Assembly (NCBI RefSeq): GCF_033958435.1
Contig: NC_134139.1
Location: forward strand, 206,691,501 to 206,755,500
Source of the DNA: Carettochelys insculpta
Lineage: Eukaryota; Chordata; Testudines; Carettochelyidae
Length of the DNA: 64,000 nt
Direction: 5' to 3'
Shown piece after piece: positions 1 through 10,939 of this stretch. Positions within the stretch are counted from its first letter, which is position 1. Every line of letters starts with the position of its first letter. The notes beneath the pieces were generated by a model. The model searched no databases, had not been told where the DNA came from, and worked only from the letters and a program-made list of their open reading frames with translations. The position numbers were made by a program, and so were the translations under genes.

Positions 1-946
1 AGGAGGGATGCGGTGAGGGGTGGGTGTGCAGGGCTGTGGGATCAGGAGGGATGCGGTGAGGGGTGGGTGTGCAGCGCTGTGGGATCAGGAGGGATGCGGT
101 GAGGGGTGGGTGTGCAGGGCTGTGGGATCAGGAGGGATGCGGTGAGGGGTGGGTGTGCAGGGCTGTGGGATCAGGAGGGATGCGGTGAGGGGTGGGTGTG
201 CAGGGCTGTGGGATCAGGAGGGATGCGGTGAGGGGTGGGTGTGCAGGGCTGTGGGATCAGGAGGGATGCAGTGGGGGGTGGGTGTGCAGGGCTGTGGGAT
301 CAGAAGGGATGCGGTGAGGGGTAGGTGTGCAGGGCTGTGGGATCAGGAGGGATGCGGTGAGGGGTGGGTGTGCAGGGCTGTGGGATCAGGAGGGATGCAG
401 TGAGGGGTGGGTGTGCAGGGCTGTGGGATCAGGAGGGATGCGGTGAGGGGTGGGTGTGCAGGGCTGTGGGATCAGGAGGGATGCAGTGGGGGGGTGGGTG
501 TGAAGGGCTGTGGGATCAGGAGGGATGCAGTGAGGGGTGGGTGTGCAGGGCTGTGGGATCAGGAGGGATGCGGTGAGGGGTGGGTGTGCAGGGCTGTGGG
601 ATCAGGAGGGATGCAGTGGGGGGGTGGGTGTGAAGGGCTGTGGGATCAGGAGGGATGCAGTGAGGGGTGGGTGTGCAGCGCTGTGGGATCAGGAGGGATG
701 CGGTGAGGGGTGGGTGTGCAGGGCTGTGGGATCAGGAGGGATGCAGTGGGGGGTGGGTGTGCAGGGCTGTGGGATCAGGAGGGATGCGGTGAGGGGTAGG
801 TGTGCAGGGCTGTGGGATCAAGAGGGATGCAGTGAGGGGTGGGTGTGCAGGGCTGTGGGATCAGGAGGGATGCAGTGAGGGGTGGGTGTGAAGGGCTGTG
901 GGATCAGGAGGGATGCGGTGAGGGGTGGGTGTGCAGCGCTGTGGGA
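1..946. repeat. 43-bp minisatellite array
   Basis: About 22 tandem copies of a 43-bp G-rich unit (consensus starts AGGAGGGATGCGGTGAGGGG). Variants are mostly A/G changes (GCGGTGAG or GCAGTGGG) and a few 44-bp units with one extra G. The array runs off the left edge, so its full length is unknown. Open frames through it are repeat artefacts. Confidence 0.97.
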
Positions 947-949
947 CGG

Positions 950-1440
950 AAGTGCAGCCCCACTCCCAGCCCTTGCGTATGAGGGCAGCCAGACCTCGAA
1001 CTCCCGCATGCCAGCGCTGGGGTGAGGGAGCGCAGGCCGCCCCAGGCTGCACGCCACAGCTCCAGCCCAGCCCAGCGGCCTGTGAGGAGCAGAAGGCCGG
1101 CAGCGGCGGGGATGCACGCGCATCATGTGACCCCTCCCCAGCCCCTGCTGAGCACTCGCCAGTCACATTCGTTCCTCCCCCGCCCCGACTCAGCCAATGG
1201 CAGCTCTGTCTGCAGTGTCCACCAGGCGTTCCATTGGCCACGTGTGGCGAACTGGACAGCGCAGTGTGGTCGTGCAGCGCCCTCTGCCCACGCGCCCCAC
1301 CCCGTCGAGCCACAACCCTGCTGAGGTGGCTCCTCTAGAGGCTCCGGCGGCTTGTGGCACGGCGCCGGCGTGGCCGCACCTCCAGCTGCGGGGCAGCTCA
1401 TGAGGTGCAGCCCCGGTGGCAGCTCGGTTGAGCCACTGGT
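950..1440. promoter_or_regulatory. GC-rich, CCAAT-box-containing segment (possible CpG-island promoter)
   Basis: GC-rich and CpG-containing sequence directly after the minisatellite. It has two CCAAT boxes in opposite orientation (AGCCAATGG at 1192-1200 and CCATTGGCC at 1231-1239) and a CACGTG E-box at 1239-1244. No TATA box or convincing first exon is visible, so the promoter role is inference from composition and motifs only. Confidence 0.3.
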
Positions 1441-2300
1441 GGCTTATGTCAGGGGACAAGTGCCTGGCTCGGGGAGGGGGGCGTGTCTGGTGGTGGGGGC
1501 ACGTGCCTGGCTGGGGTGGGAGGCTGTGGTGATGGGTCCCTTTCTTTGGTGCACCATGGGTAGAATAGATTGTGGCGAACCTGGAAAGGTGACACCCGCC
1601 AGCCTGGTGATCTTTGAATTCCTATTGCACACTGCTGCCCTAGCAGGGAGACATGACCAGCCAGAGGGGGATCTCCCTGCGTTCCTGCCCCCCCCCCGGC
1701 ACGTTTCCAGCCCCATCTGCCACCCGCGCATGTTCCTCCCCGCCCATCCAATATAAATAAATGTATTTATTTTTATTTGTGTGAGTAAATACACACACAC
1801 GAGTTATTTTTATCTATCTATAATATATGGCTCAGTGCCCTCCTCCTCCTTCAGAGCCAGGCACCCCCAGCAGCTCTGCTCTAACCCGATCCCCCTCCCT
1901 TCCTCCAGAAGCAGTTGCCCCCAGCTCCCCACAATAACCCAATTCCCCGCTCCCTCCCCAAAGCGAGGCACACCCAGGCCCCACCCTACCTCTGCACTGT
2001 AACTCAATGCCAGCAACCCCACCCTGCCCCGCATCTCTGCCATCACCGCCAGCGTGAAAGCTGGTTACCTAATCAATTTGTCAGTCGCTAAGGTGCCCAG
2101 AGGACTCTTTGGTGTGGGATACATGTTTTCCTTTAAATAGGGGTTGCTTGGAAGACTGTGTCAATGTGGCAGCACCTGAAACGAAGACAATGGGGCCAAT
2201 GCGTCCCTGTAGAGGACAATTCATCATTTACGCTCAGTGGCAGAAATTCAGCACTTCTTGCTTATTAAAGTTACATGATGGAACAGTTGATATTGAGTAA
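1441..2300. other. Unassigned, no gene seen
   Basis: Mixed sequence with a short AT-rich stretch and an ACAC run near 1745-1830 and a C-rich stretch to about 2040. I recognise no exon or repeat family here. Confidence 0.4.
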
Positions 2301-2342
2301 ATGCTTCTGGCACAGATTGCTCTATCCCTGGCTGAGCATCCT

Positions 2343-5300
2343 TCATCGTGTTCTCTTGCAGCATATCCTGTTGCTCCGTAGGCAGCTCCCGATCTCCTCT
2401 TCATCCAAGTAACAATTGTCAGTGCGGCAGAAGCCGCCACGGAATAAACAACCCAGAATGACAAACTGGCCATTCCCTGAATGCAAAGAAAAGATTCATC
2501 TCGTGTAAATGCAGGACGCTGGTGTCTATGGACACTGCTGAGCTCCCTGAATTAGGAATGAAAACCTGGCAATAGCTACATACAAAAAGCTGCTAGGGTA
2601 AGTGAATGACAGAGTAATTTCATAAAGGAGAAAACTTCAGAGGTTTGCAAAAAGCAATAGATTGAAATCCATCTGTAAGGCCCCAGCCCAGTAACAAAAC
2701 AGATGTGATGAGGTGTGACCACTTAGGGTAAAAAGTTCAAAAGTGTCTCAGGGTTTCAAATAATTTAGGTGCCTAAAAAATGCAGAGAAGCACCTAACTG
2801 GCCTGTGAAAGTCAATGGGAGTTAGGTACCTCGCTGCTTTTGAAAGTCACAATGAGACCCTATCTGCAACTGCCCCTGAAACCCTTTAAAAATCTGGACC
2901 TAAGTGACTTAGAAGCCCAAGACCCATTGACATTCACTGAAGATCATCAGTGCCTAAGCCACTTTAGGAAACGGGAGTTAGGCTCGAGTAAATGTTACCC
3001 TTACATGCCAAAAGTCAGATCCCCTAATAGGCGATGGCTGGTTTGCACCTCTAGGGAGATGCAGAGCAGCCATAAATGTGGCTCTGTCAGCCAGTTCCAC
3101 TGAGTGTATTGTTTCTTGGCTTTGCCCCAACACTGCTTAACAGCAAGAGCACCCGGGTGCACCTGGCCGTAAGGATGGGGTCCTCCACAGGAGTACATCA
3201 GCAGAGCCGAGCAGTGTTCCCTGTGAGCTGAGTGCTTGGGTAGCCACCCAGGAGAGACCCAGGTGCCACCCAGCTGATTAATAGAGTGCCACTGTCAGCA
3301 GCATTTGTTTCTAATCGGGGTGCATGTCCGCACATGCCCCGGTGTGCATAATAAAATTTATTCCACACATGGTTGGAAAAATATTAGATGGACCATTGGC
3401 TGAGGGGCTGCCCAAAGCATCTTTTCCATTCCCCTTCCTGCCAAATGCTGCACTCTGTTGGCAGAAGGAAAGGATGAAACCCATTGGCCCACAGTCAGTC
3501 ATTCCTCCACGAAGTGTGTGTCAAACACTCCTGAGGTAGTGGGCTACAATTTTGTGGTCACATTGCCCAGACATCAAGGACTGCACAAGGCAGTGGAGAA
3601 TTGAGTCCAGTGTGAAAAGGATCAGTGTGGGACACTGATCAGCAATAGCAGCTGGGAAGAAATACTGAGGTGGGTTTTTCATTGTAAAACATAATCATTC
3701 ATGCACTTAAACTGCCACAGGTCAGATTGTGACATTGCCCAGCAAAGGGGTGGTTAAAAATCTAGCCAAGGAACACAGATTGGAAGCATTTTTTGCAAAC
3801 GCCACACTAAGGAGAAACAAGGTTTTACTGGAGACCCATGTCAGGGGAGGATCTTTCCTGATTTGAAGCTTTCACCTGATATAAAGGCAGCTGCTTAGGG
3901 TAAGAACTCACAAGTAACTAGATTCTTAGGGGAATGGAACTAGCTATGCATTTTCTTTCCTTTAATTTGGTAGCACACTTTGATTGTCCTGTTTTCTCAT
4001 GACCACCTAACTCCTACTGTTTTGCTTAATAAAATCTCTTTTGTTTATAATCAAGCCCAGTGAAACATCTTATTACCTGGGGAGGGCTACCGCTGTGCAT
4101 TTCTCCCTTTCATTGATAAAAGGGGCTTAACTAATGAGCCCTCCCTGTGCAACTGTTTTGCACAGAGCTAGACAGAATTATGTGGGTGTTTGATCCCTTC
4201 CGGGGGTTGTTTTCCTGGGTGCTGGGCCTTAAAACTGCACCTGCCCAGAGCTGTGGGTCAAGTGTTTTCATTGCTCTGCAGGGGGGCAGTAACTCCAGCT
4301 CTGTGCCTTGACTAGGGACAACCAGAGGATCTAGCTAAACAGGACAGGGTGGTGGGGAGCCCCAGAGAGCAAGAAGGTGGGTGTCACTAGCCTGATCAGC
4401 ATATCAGGGAACATCCCAAAGGGTCTGATGTGACCATACCCTGTGACAGTGGCATGTGAGAAGTAAATGGCTCACGTTGGAAAAGGTCAGTCATTCAAGT
4501 ACATGTCTTGAGTGTCTTTCCTGCAGAGCAAGAGCTGAAGGCCACTATGAACTCTGCAGAAGTTTGGCCATCGGATCCACCTTTTTGGTCTGTTTGAAAC
4601 AAAGTTCCCCATCTAACCTTTGGATCCAGGTGGGCTGATCCCTGAGTCTACATGGAATTCCACTGACTTCTCCCACATGGATCGAGTATCAGGGTTGGGG
4701 TCTGCGTTTGTTCTGATAGGACATGAAGCAAATGACAATGTCACTGATGGACCGCAATTTCACATTTGAGTTCTTTCAAATGGAGGAGGGTAACTAGTGG
4801 TGTTCCCCAGGGGTCAGTCCTGGGACCGATCCTGTTCAACTTGTTCATCAATGATCTAGAAAATGAGGTAAGCAGTGAGGTGGCAAAGTTTGCAGATGAC
4901 ACCAAGTTGTTCAGGACAGTCAAAACCAAAAGGGATTGTGAAGAACTACAAAAAGATCTCAGCAAACTGAGTGATTGGGCAGCAAAATGGCAAATGAAAT
5001 TTAATGTGGGGAAGTGTAAGGTAATGCATGTTGGAAAAAATAACCCAAATTACACGTACTACATGATGGGGTCAAATTTAGCTACGACAGATCAGGAAAG
5101 GGATCTTGGAGTTATAGTGGATAGTTCTCTGAAGACATCCATGCAGTGTGCAGCGGCAGTTAGTAAGGCAAATAGGATGTTAGGAATTATTAAAAAAGGG
5201 ATCGATAATAAGACAAAAGATATCATACTTCCCCTATATAAAACTATGGTACGCCCACATCTTGAGTACTGCGTGCAGATGTGGTCTCCTCACCTCAAAA

Positions 5301-6519
5301 AAGATATATTGGCATTAGAAAAGGTTCAGAAAAGGGCAACTAAGATGATTAGGGGCTTGGAAAGGGTCCCATATGGGGAGAGGCTAGAGAGACTGGGACT
5401 TTTCAGTTTGGAAAAGAGGCGATTGAGGGGCGATATGATAGAGGTATATAAAATCATGAATGGTGTGGAGAAAGTGAATATAGAAAAATTATTTACCTTT
5501 TCCCATAATACAAGAACTAGGGGACACCAAATGAAATTGATGGGTAGTAGGTTCAAAACTAATAAAAGGAAATTTTTCTTCACACAGCGCACAGTCAACC
5601 TGTGGAACTCCTTGCCCGAGGAGGCTGTGAAGGCCAGGACTCTATTAGGGTTTAAAAAAGAGCTTGATAAATTTTTGCAGGTTAGGTCCATAAATGGCTA
5701 TTAGCCAGGGATAAAGTATGGTGCCCTAGCCTTCAGAACAAGGGCAGGAGATGGATGGCAGGAGATAAATCACTTGATCATTGTCTTCTGTTCTCTTTCT
5801 CTGGGGCACCTGGCATTGGCCACCGTCGGCAGATGGGATGCTGGGCTGGATGGACCTTTGGTCTGACCCAGTATGGCCATTCTTATGTTATGTTCTTATG
5901 GACAACTTCAGTTGAGAAAGGTTGAAAGAAGCAGCTAGATCTTGGTCTGAGACTCAAGTCATGGACGTTGTACTATTAGTGTTGGTTTTGTATGTAACGA
6001 GGGGAACCCTGGCCCTGTTGAAGTCAATATTTATTATTGATTCAAGGGGATTTCACTCATAATGGAGACTCACTGTGAAGACCAGCACTTTAACAGGGTC
6101 CAAAAAGGAACTAGATAAATTCATGGAGGTTAGGTCCATTAATGGCTAGTAGCCAGGATAGGTAGGAATGGTGTCCCTAGCCTCTGTCAGACGTTGGAAA
6201 TGGATGACAGGTGAAGAATCACTTAATGACTACCTGTTCAGTCTGTTCTGTTCACTCCCTCTGGGCATCTGGCATTGGCAACTGTCAGAAGACAGGATAT
6301 TGGGCTAGATGGACTTTTGGTCTGACTCACTGTGGCTGTTCTTATGATCCTATTTCACTGGTTCTCAGCAGTGCCTGAGCAACTGGGTTCACTTTCTCAT
6401 TAGATCACTCCCGTGTTCTCTCCCATACCAATCATTAACTGCCTCAGACAGAAGAATTTACCTGGAATGGGAAGGGAGACCAAGAAGAGACCAGCAAAAA
6501 GAAGACAAAATATTTTCAT
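2343..6519 (-). CDS. Beta-defensin, 63 aa (two coding exons)
   Basis: Secreted host-defence peptide precursor. Coding exon 1 is 6519-6462 (58 nt, ends in phase 1 before a GTAAAT donor) and encodes a 19-residue hydrophobic signal peptide starting [10 protein letters not shown]. Coding exon 2 is 2476-2343 (134 nt, TGA stop), after a pyrimidine-rich TTTCTTTGCATTCAG acceptor. Exon 2 opens GNGQFVILG and has the exact spacing C-x6-C-x4-C-x9-C-x6-CC, with the family's CR after cysteine 2 and EEEIGSC before cysteine 4, ending CCKRTR. Counting K+R minus D+E after the signal peptide gives +2. An acceptor just upstream of the ATG (exon start near 6532, TTGACC leader) implies a separate noncoding first exon, which I did not find. 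The 3,985-bp intron is enlarged by two CR1 insertions. Neither exon gives a long ATG-initiated frame, so simple ORF scans miss the gene. Expression is inferred. Confidence 0.93.
2640..3215. other. Intron of the 63-aa defensin, no further feature
   Basis: Low-complexity-free intronic sequence. I see no exon and no repeat family that I can name. Confidence 0.4.
3218..3388 (+). repeat. Dispersed repeat family A, copy 1
   Basis: Shares the core CACCCAGCTGATTA, a CACA-rich middle and the tail ATAATAAAATTTATTC followed by CACATGG with copies near 7.84, 15.16 and 37.06 kb. The tail looks like a short mobile element's end. The family is not one I can name. Confidence 0.6.
3389..4765. other. Unassigned intronic DNA
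   Basis: Mixed composition inside the first defensin's intron. I recognise no exon, RNA gene or named repeat. Confidence 0.4.
4766..5900 (+). mobile_element. CR1 LINE, 5'-truncated, 3' half of ORF2
   Basis: One open frame of about 312 codons encodes the C-terminal part of a CR1 reverse transcriptase: the VPQGSVLGP motif, the FADD catalytic box, then the CR1 C-terminal domain ([24 protein letters not shown]). It is followed by a 3' UTR ending in TATGGCC and TTCTTATG-type repeats. It lies in the intron of the first defensin, antisense to it. The frame is uninterrupted, so the copy is young, but it lacks ORF1, the endonuclease and the 5' part of the polymerase. Confidence 0.95.
6088..6352 (+). 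mobile_element. CR1 LINE 3' fragment
   Basis: Terminal part of CR1 (GAACTAGATAAATTCATGGAGG, then the GGGCTAGATGGACTTTTGG end motif and a CTTATG-type tail). It is older than the copy at 4.8 kb, judged by divergence. Confidence 0.85.
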
Positions 6520-6667
6520 GCTTGATGGTCAACTGGGGGATCAGTGAATCTGGAGAGGAGAGAAATAAAGAGATATTAGAAGTGGAAGTTATTTAAATGA
6601 TATTTATTTCTACTAAAAGGCAGCAGCATGTAAGGTACACTGATTGGACTCTAATTAGATTATGATA

Positions 6668-6830
6668 AGTCTTTTTGGAACTGGAAGGGACCTTGAGAGG
6701 TTGCTGCCGAACCTATCACTATTGCTGACAGATTTACCTGCCCCAGACCCTTGAAAGCCCCCCTCAAGGCTTAAGCTCACAACACTTGGTTTACAAGGTC
6801 AATGCACTAACTGCTAACCTATTCCTTCTT
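6668..6830 (-). mobile_element. tRNA-derived SINE with CR1-like tail
   Basis: Reverse-oriented copy. It starts with the CR1-like end GGAACTGGAAGGGACCTTGA and finishes in a degraded tRNA-like head (AAGGTCAATGCACTAACTGC). It is the same family as copies near 15.94, 36.53, 42.76, 43.78 and 61.26 kb. Confidence 0.7.
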
Positions 6831-7835
6831 TCCACTTCTCTTGCTTTTTAATTGAATTTAACTCAGTGGCTCCTAAAAATGACTGCTCTTAAGAAGACAA
6901 GGAATGGCACCTGGAAGTCTGGCATTACTAGTCATAAGCAAACTGTTAATAGTAAAATGATCCATATTTTTCCACTGCAAGTGGAAAATGCTCAGAAAAT
7001 GCTCAGAAAATGCTCTGGTCTTAAGGAGGATTTACGTGCCACGGAGATATGTTATTCCCATTGCATCGCATAAGATGAATGAAGTTCCTTTGGCCCAGCA
7101 TACTTATGAAAAAGAGCACAACCAATGACAGCCAGGGGCCTGCAAGCGTTCCCAGCACATGGAGTGTATCACTTATCACTGATTCTGAGTTCGCCCGGGT
7201 CATAATAACAAAGAGCCCTGAGACAGGATTCTAGCCTCAGTTCCATTGCCCATTGACATTAAAGGGAGCCTTTTCACTGGGGTTGGTCACGGAAGGGTTT
7301 TCCTCTCCCGTGAACATCGGCAAGGTTGCAAAAACTTCTCCCATCTGGAATCAGGACAAAATGTCAAAATCTTGAAAATTGTCATGAACTCTAAAACCAT
7401 TTTGGAGGGGGGCACTAGAAGCTTCCCTCCTGAGCATCTCAGAATGTTTAATTTTGAGTTTTACCTGACCTTTTTACTGTAACATAATATTTGAAACACG
7501 AAGATGGAACATGCCCTATATTGATTATTTTGAAACTTTCCACTTCATTTAACATGGGAAATCCACCATGACGGTCCTGTTCCCACAGACAGTTTTGGTT
7601 TCTACAGCCTTGTATTTTTTCAATAAAAAATATTGCATTGAAAAATTCCCAGCCTGCTCCACTTTCCCTAGACTTCAGGGAACATTGGGTCAGGCTTTGT
7701 GGTAGCTAAACTAGGTGCCAATACCATTGCTCAAGCATGTCTTGAGAAGGACACTTATGCAGCACCCATAGAAGTCAATGAGAGTCTTTCCATTGATTTC
7801 AGCAGGCTTCATGGTAGGTTCATAACAATGTGGAT
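6831..7835. other. Unassigned, no gene seen
   Basis: AT-rich sequence upstream of the first defensin. I see no exon, TATA-type promoter or repeat that I can support. Confidence 0.35.
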
Positions 7836-8045
7836 GGATGTTCTGTGTAAATTTTCCATCCATGAGAAGAACAAATGTTGTTATGGGCGCCAAAGCATGT
7901 GCGTATGTGAACCACCAGTCGAAACACATGCTGCTGGGCGTGGGAGCTCTGCTAATCAGCTGGATTGCATTTGACTTGCTCTGGGGTGGCTGCCCAAGCG
8001 CTCAGTTTGCAGGGAACATTGGTGCAGATGTGGGACATCTGTCTG
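7836..8045 (-). repeat. Dispersed repeat family A, copy 2
   Basis: Reverse-oriented relative of the 3.2 kb repeat: GTGAACCACC, GAAACACATGC, GCTAATCAGCTGG and a GCAGGGAACATTGG end occur in the same order as in the copy at 15.2 kb. Confidence 0.55.
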
Positions 8046-8298
8046 TCTCCTGAAGGAGCACTGTGACCATCTTCACCAAGGAGTCTGCTCCCGAAACGGA
8101 GAAGGCTGCTGAGGGCCCTTACTCATCCTGGTATGTCTTCACCCACAGGTGATGGAGTGGTTTTGCCTTTCATTCCAGATCATAGTGATTGTCTGGTTTA
8201 ACTCGTGTAGTGTGCCCTGGCCACAAAATTGCATCCTTTAGCCCCAGTCTCTTTACAGGATTTGACAGACTGGGCTGTTCTGGACCCTGCCACACACT

Positions 8299-8536
8299 GA
8301 GGGTGTGTCTACACTATGGGGAAGATTGACTTAGTCAGGGTTGATCTTCCGGAATTCGATTTCACATGTCTAGTAGAGACACATGGCCCTTGTACTCCTC
8401 GATATTGCAAGGAGGTCAACAGGAGACCTCCCTCTGTGTAGATGGCCAGGTAAGTCGACTGCAGATAAGTCAATTCTACCTACACAATTGCCATAACTAG
8501 GATTGCGTATCTGCCATCGACTTACCTGCCTAGTGC
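8299..8536. mobile_element. Short DNA transposon (MITE-like)
   Basis: Begins GTGTGTCTACACTATG, carries GTCGACTGCAGATAAGTC internally and ends near CTAGTGCAGGC. It is related to the element at 9.04-9.32 kb, which shares the GACTGCAGATAAGTCGAT block and the overall order. It has no coding capacity. Confidence 0.6.
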
Positions 8537-9035
8537 AGGCCCAGCCTCACCAAAACATACCTTCTTTTTTCCCATATGAATGCATTTGGTGACACCTCTG
8601 TCCCTGCTTTGCTCCGACCTGGTGGGATCTGCAGAGCAGCTGGAGTAACTTACTGGCTAGGGAGCTGGAATCTTCCAAGAAATAACACAAACACATGGAA
8701 TAGGTTTAACACCATAATTGTATTAAACATGGGATGAACATAACTATAATGTAACATAACCGTTTAAACCATGAATGAGGTGCAAGGGTGGTTGCAGCCA
8801 TGCTGATCTTGGGATATCAGAGATCCAAGGTGGGTGAGTTCATATCTTTTACTGAACCAGCTTCTGCTGGAGGGAGAGAAAAATGTTCCTTCGAGCCACT
8901 CAGAGCAATTCCTCAGGACTGGGAAAGTAACTCACACTTAGTTAGAAGAGCTCTGTGTGGCTGGAAGGCTTGTCTCTCTCCCCAACAGGACATGGTCCAG
9001 GAAAAGATAGTTCCTCACCCACCTTATCTCCCTAA

Positions 9036-9325
9036 GGATACACCTGCACTACCTGGTAGATTGACCTGGTCAGGATTGATATTCCAGGGTTCGATTCCAC
9101 ACACCTAGTGGAGATGTGTGAAATTGAACTATCTGGAATGGATAGTCGATCCCTGTACTCATTCTTGTCAGGAGTAAGGGACATCAACAGAAGAGTTTCT
9201 CCCATCGACCCGCCTCAGTGAAGACGGCCAAGCAAGTTGACTGCAGATAAGTCGATCCCAGCTACCAGCTACCCAATTGCCATAGTTTGAATTGTGTATC
9301 TACAATCAACTTTAGGGCCTGACTT
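9036..9325. mobile_element. Short DNA transposon (MITE-like), second copy
   Basis: Same family as 8.30-8.54 kb, with the same GACTGCAGATAAGTCGAT core and a TTGACCTGGTCAGGATTGAT 5' part. It is diverged and noncoding. Confidence 0.6.
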
Positions 9326-9586
9326 GCAATTCATCCAATCCCATCCTAGAGCAGATCCGTTGGCTTCGATGCTTTAGAGCTTATGTGTGGTTTAAGTGTT
9401 GCACAGTCCAGCCCAGAGCAATTATCCCGTCTCTCGTCCCTGGAGCAGGATGTAACAGAGCTTAGCTGATGGTGCATTGGCTGTGGGACCAGCACATTCA
9501 ACAATGGAGATGAGACTTCTTTGAAAGCTTTTCCTCGCTCTCTTTCCTGGGCATTGCTCCCTCTGCTTTTCTTTGCCTGCTCTGCC

Positions 9587-10760
9587 TCATAGAATCATGA
9601 CCAGAAGGGACCTCCAGAGGTGATCAAGTCCAGTTCCCTGCACTCAGGGTGGAGCCAAACACCATCTAGACCATCCCTACCAGGTGTTTCTCTAACCTGC
9701 TCTGAAAAATCTACAGCGGTGGAGATTCCACAACATCCCCAGGCAATTTATTCCCATGCAAAATCACCCTGAGTTAGGGAGTTTTCTTAATGTCCAACCT
9801 AAACCTTTTTTGCTGCAGTTTAAGGCCATTGCTTCTTGTCCTATCACCAGAGGTCAAGAAGAACAATTTTTCTCCTTTATCCTAGTTAGTTAAAAGGTGT
9901 TCTCAGATCACCTCTCAGTCTCCTCTTTTCCTGTCTTAACAAACCCAATTTTTTTTTGTCTTGCTTCCAAGATCATCTTTACTGCTCTTCTCTGGACTTC
10001 CTCCAAGGTGTCCCCATCTTTTCTGAAAAGTAGAGCCCAGAACTGAACACAATACCCCAGCTGAAGCCTAATCAGCACAGAGCAATTGCTTCTTGTGTCT
10101 TACTCACAGCAATCCTCCGAATACATCCCAGAGGCTGTGTCTACACGGGCACAAATCTTCGAAATAGCCATATTTTGAAGACTACTAATGAGGCACTGAA
10201 TTGAATATTCAGCGCCTCATTAGCATAGGATGCTTCTGGCCATGGCGCTTCGAAAGCCCCGCTTTCGAAAGCGCACGGCTCGGCGCGGCTACTTGGCGGT
10301 CCTTTTCAAAAGGACCCCGCCCCTTTCAAAATCCCCTTATCCCGATCACTGATCGGAATAAGGCTATTTAGAAAGAGGTGGGTCCTTTCGAAAAGGACCC
10401 CCGTGTAGCCGTGGCGAGCCACGTGCTTTCAAAAGTGGGGCTTTCGAAGCGCCGCGGCTGGAAGCATCCTAATGCTAATGAGGTGCTGAGTATTCAATTC
10501 AGCGCCTCATTAGTAATCTTCGAAATGGCCATTAGCGTGGCTATTTTGAAGATTTGTGCCCATGTAGACTCACCCAGAATGTTGTTCGCTTTTTTTGCAA
10601 CACTGTCCCATTGTTGACTTGTCTTTAGCTTGTGGTCCACTGTGACCCCCAGATCCCTTTCTGAAGTATTCCATCCTAGGGAGTGACTTCCCATTTTGTA
10701 TGTGTGCAACTGCTTTTGCCTTCCTACGTGAAGTGCTTTGATTTGCCTTTATTGCCTTGT
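9587..10760 (-). mobile_element. CR1 LINE fragment, split by a MITE
   Basis: The reverse-strand CR1 3' end starts at ATAGAATCATGACC (9588) and runs to about 10133. It resumes at 10571 with reverse-transcriptase coding (MHTYKMGSHSLGW, SERDLGVTVDHKLKTSQQ). The gap is exactly a MITE, so CR1 inserted first. Confidence 0.88.
10134..10570. mobile_element. Inverted-repeat MITE inside CR1
   Basis: Long terminal inverted repeats: the left end GTGTCTACACGGGCACAAAT pairs with the right end ATTTGTGCCCATGTAGAC. Inner arms include CAGCGCCTCATTAG and CTTCGAAAG palindromes. Flanks CATCCCAGA and CACCCAGA look like a target-site duplication of about 8 bp with one mismatch, which would suit a hAT-type element. 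Confidence 0.8.
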
Positions 10761-10939
10761 TTGTCTTGCTCTCCTTCCAGGTGGGAGAAGCAGAAGCTGA
10801 TAGAGCATTCACTGTTCATTAGCATGACTTTGGGTCTGGGCAGAAGAAGACCAAATCTCTGTCGCTTTTCACTGTACTGTCACAGTAGGAGGTAAGCTCC
10901 GCTCAGTGCCCGCAGGAGCCTGGCCCACCCCGGAAATGG

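Noticed and set aside
149..878. Long open frames on the plus strand
   Set aside because: They are translations of the 43-bp repeat in successive frames; 43 is not a multiple of 3, so no stable product is implied.
3298..3324. Minus-strand C-x6-CC pattern resembling a defensin end
   Set aside because: Cysteine 3 is missing and a stop follows directly; it lies in dispersed repeat family A.
5326..5691. Minus-strand 121-codon frame
   Set aside because: Antisense shadow of the CR1 reverse transcriptase; the same shadow appears at 33.15 and 18.5 kb.
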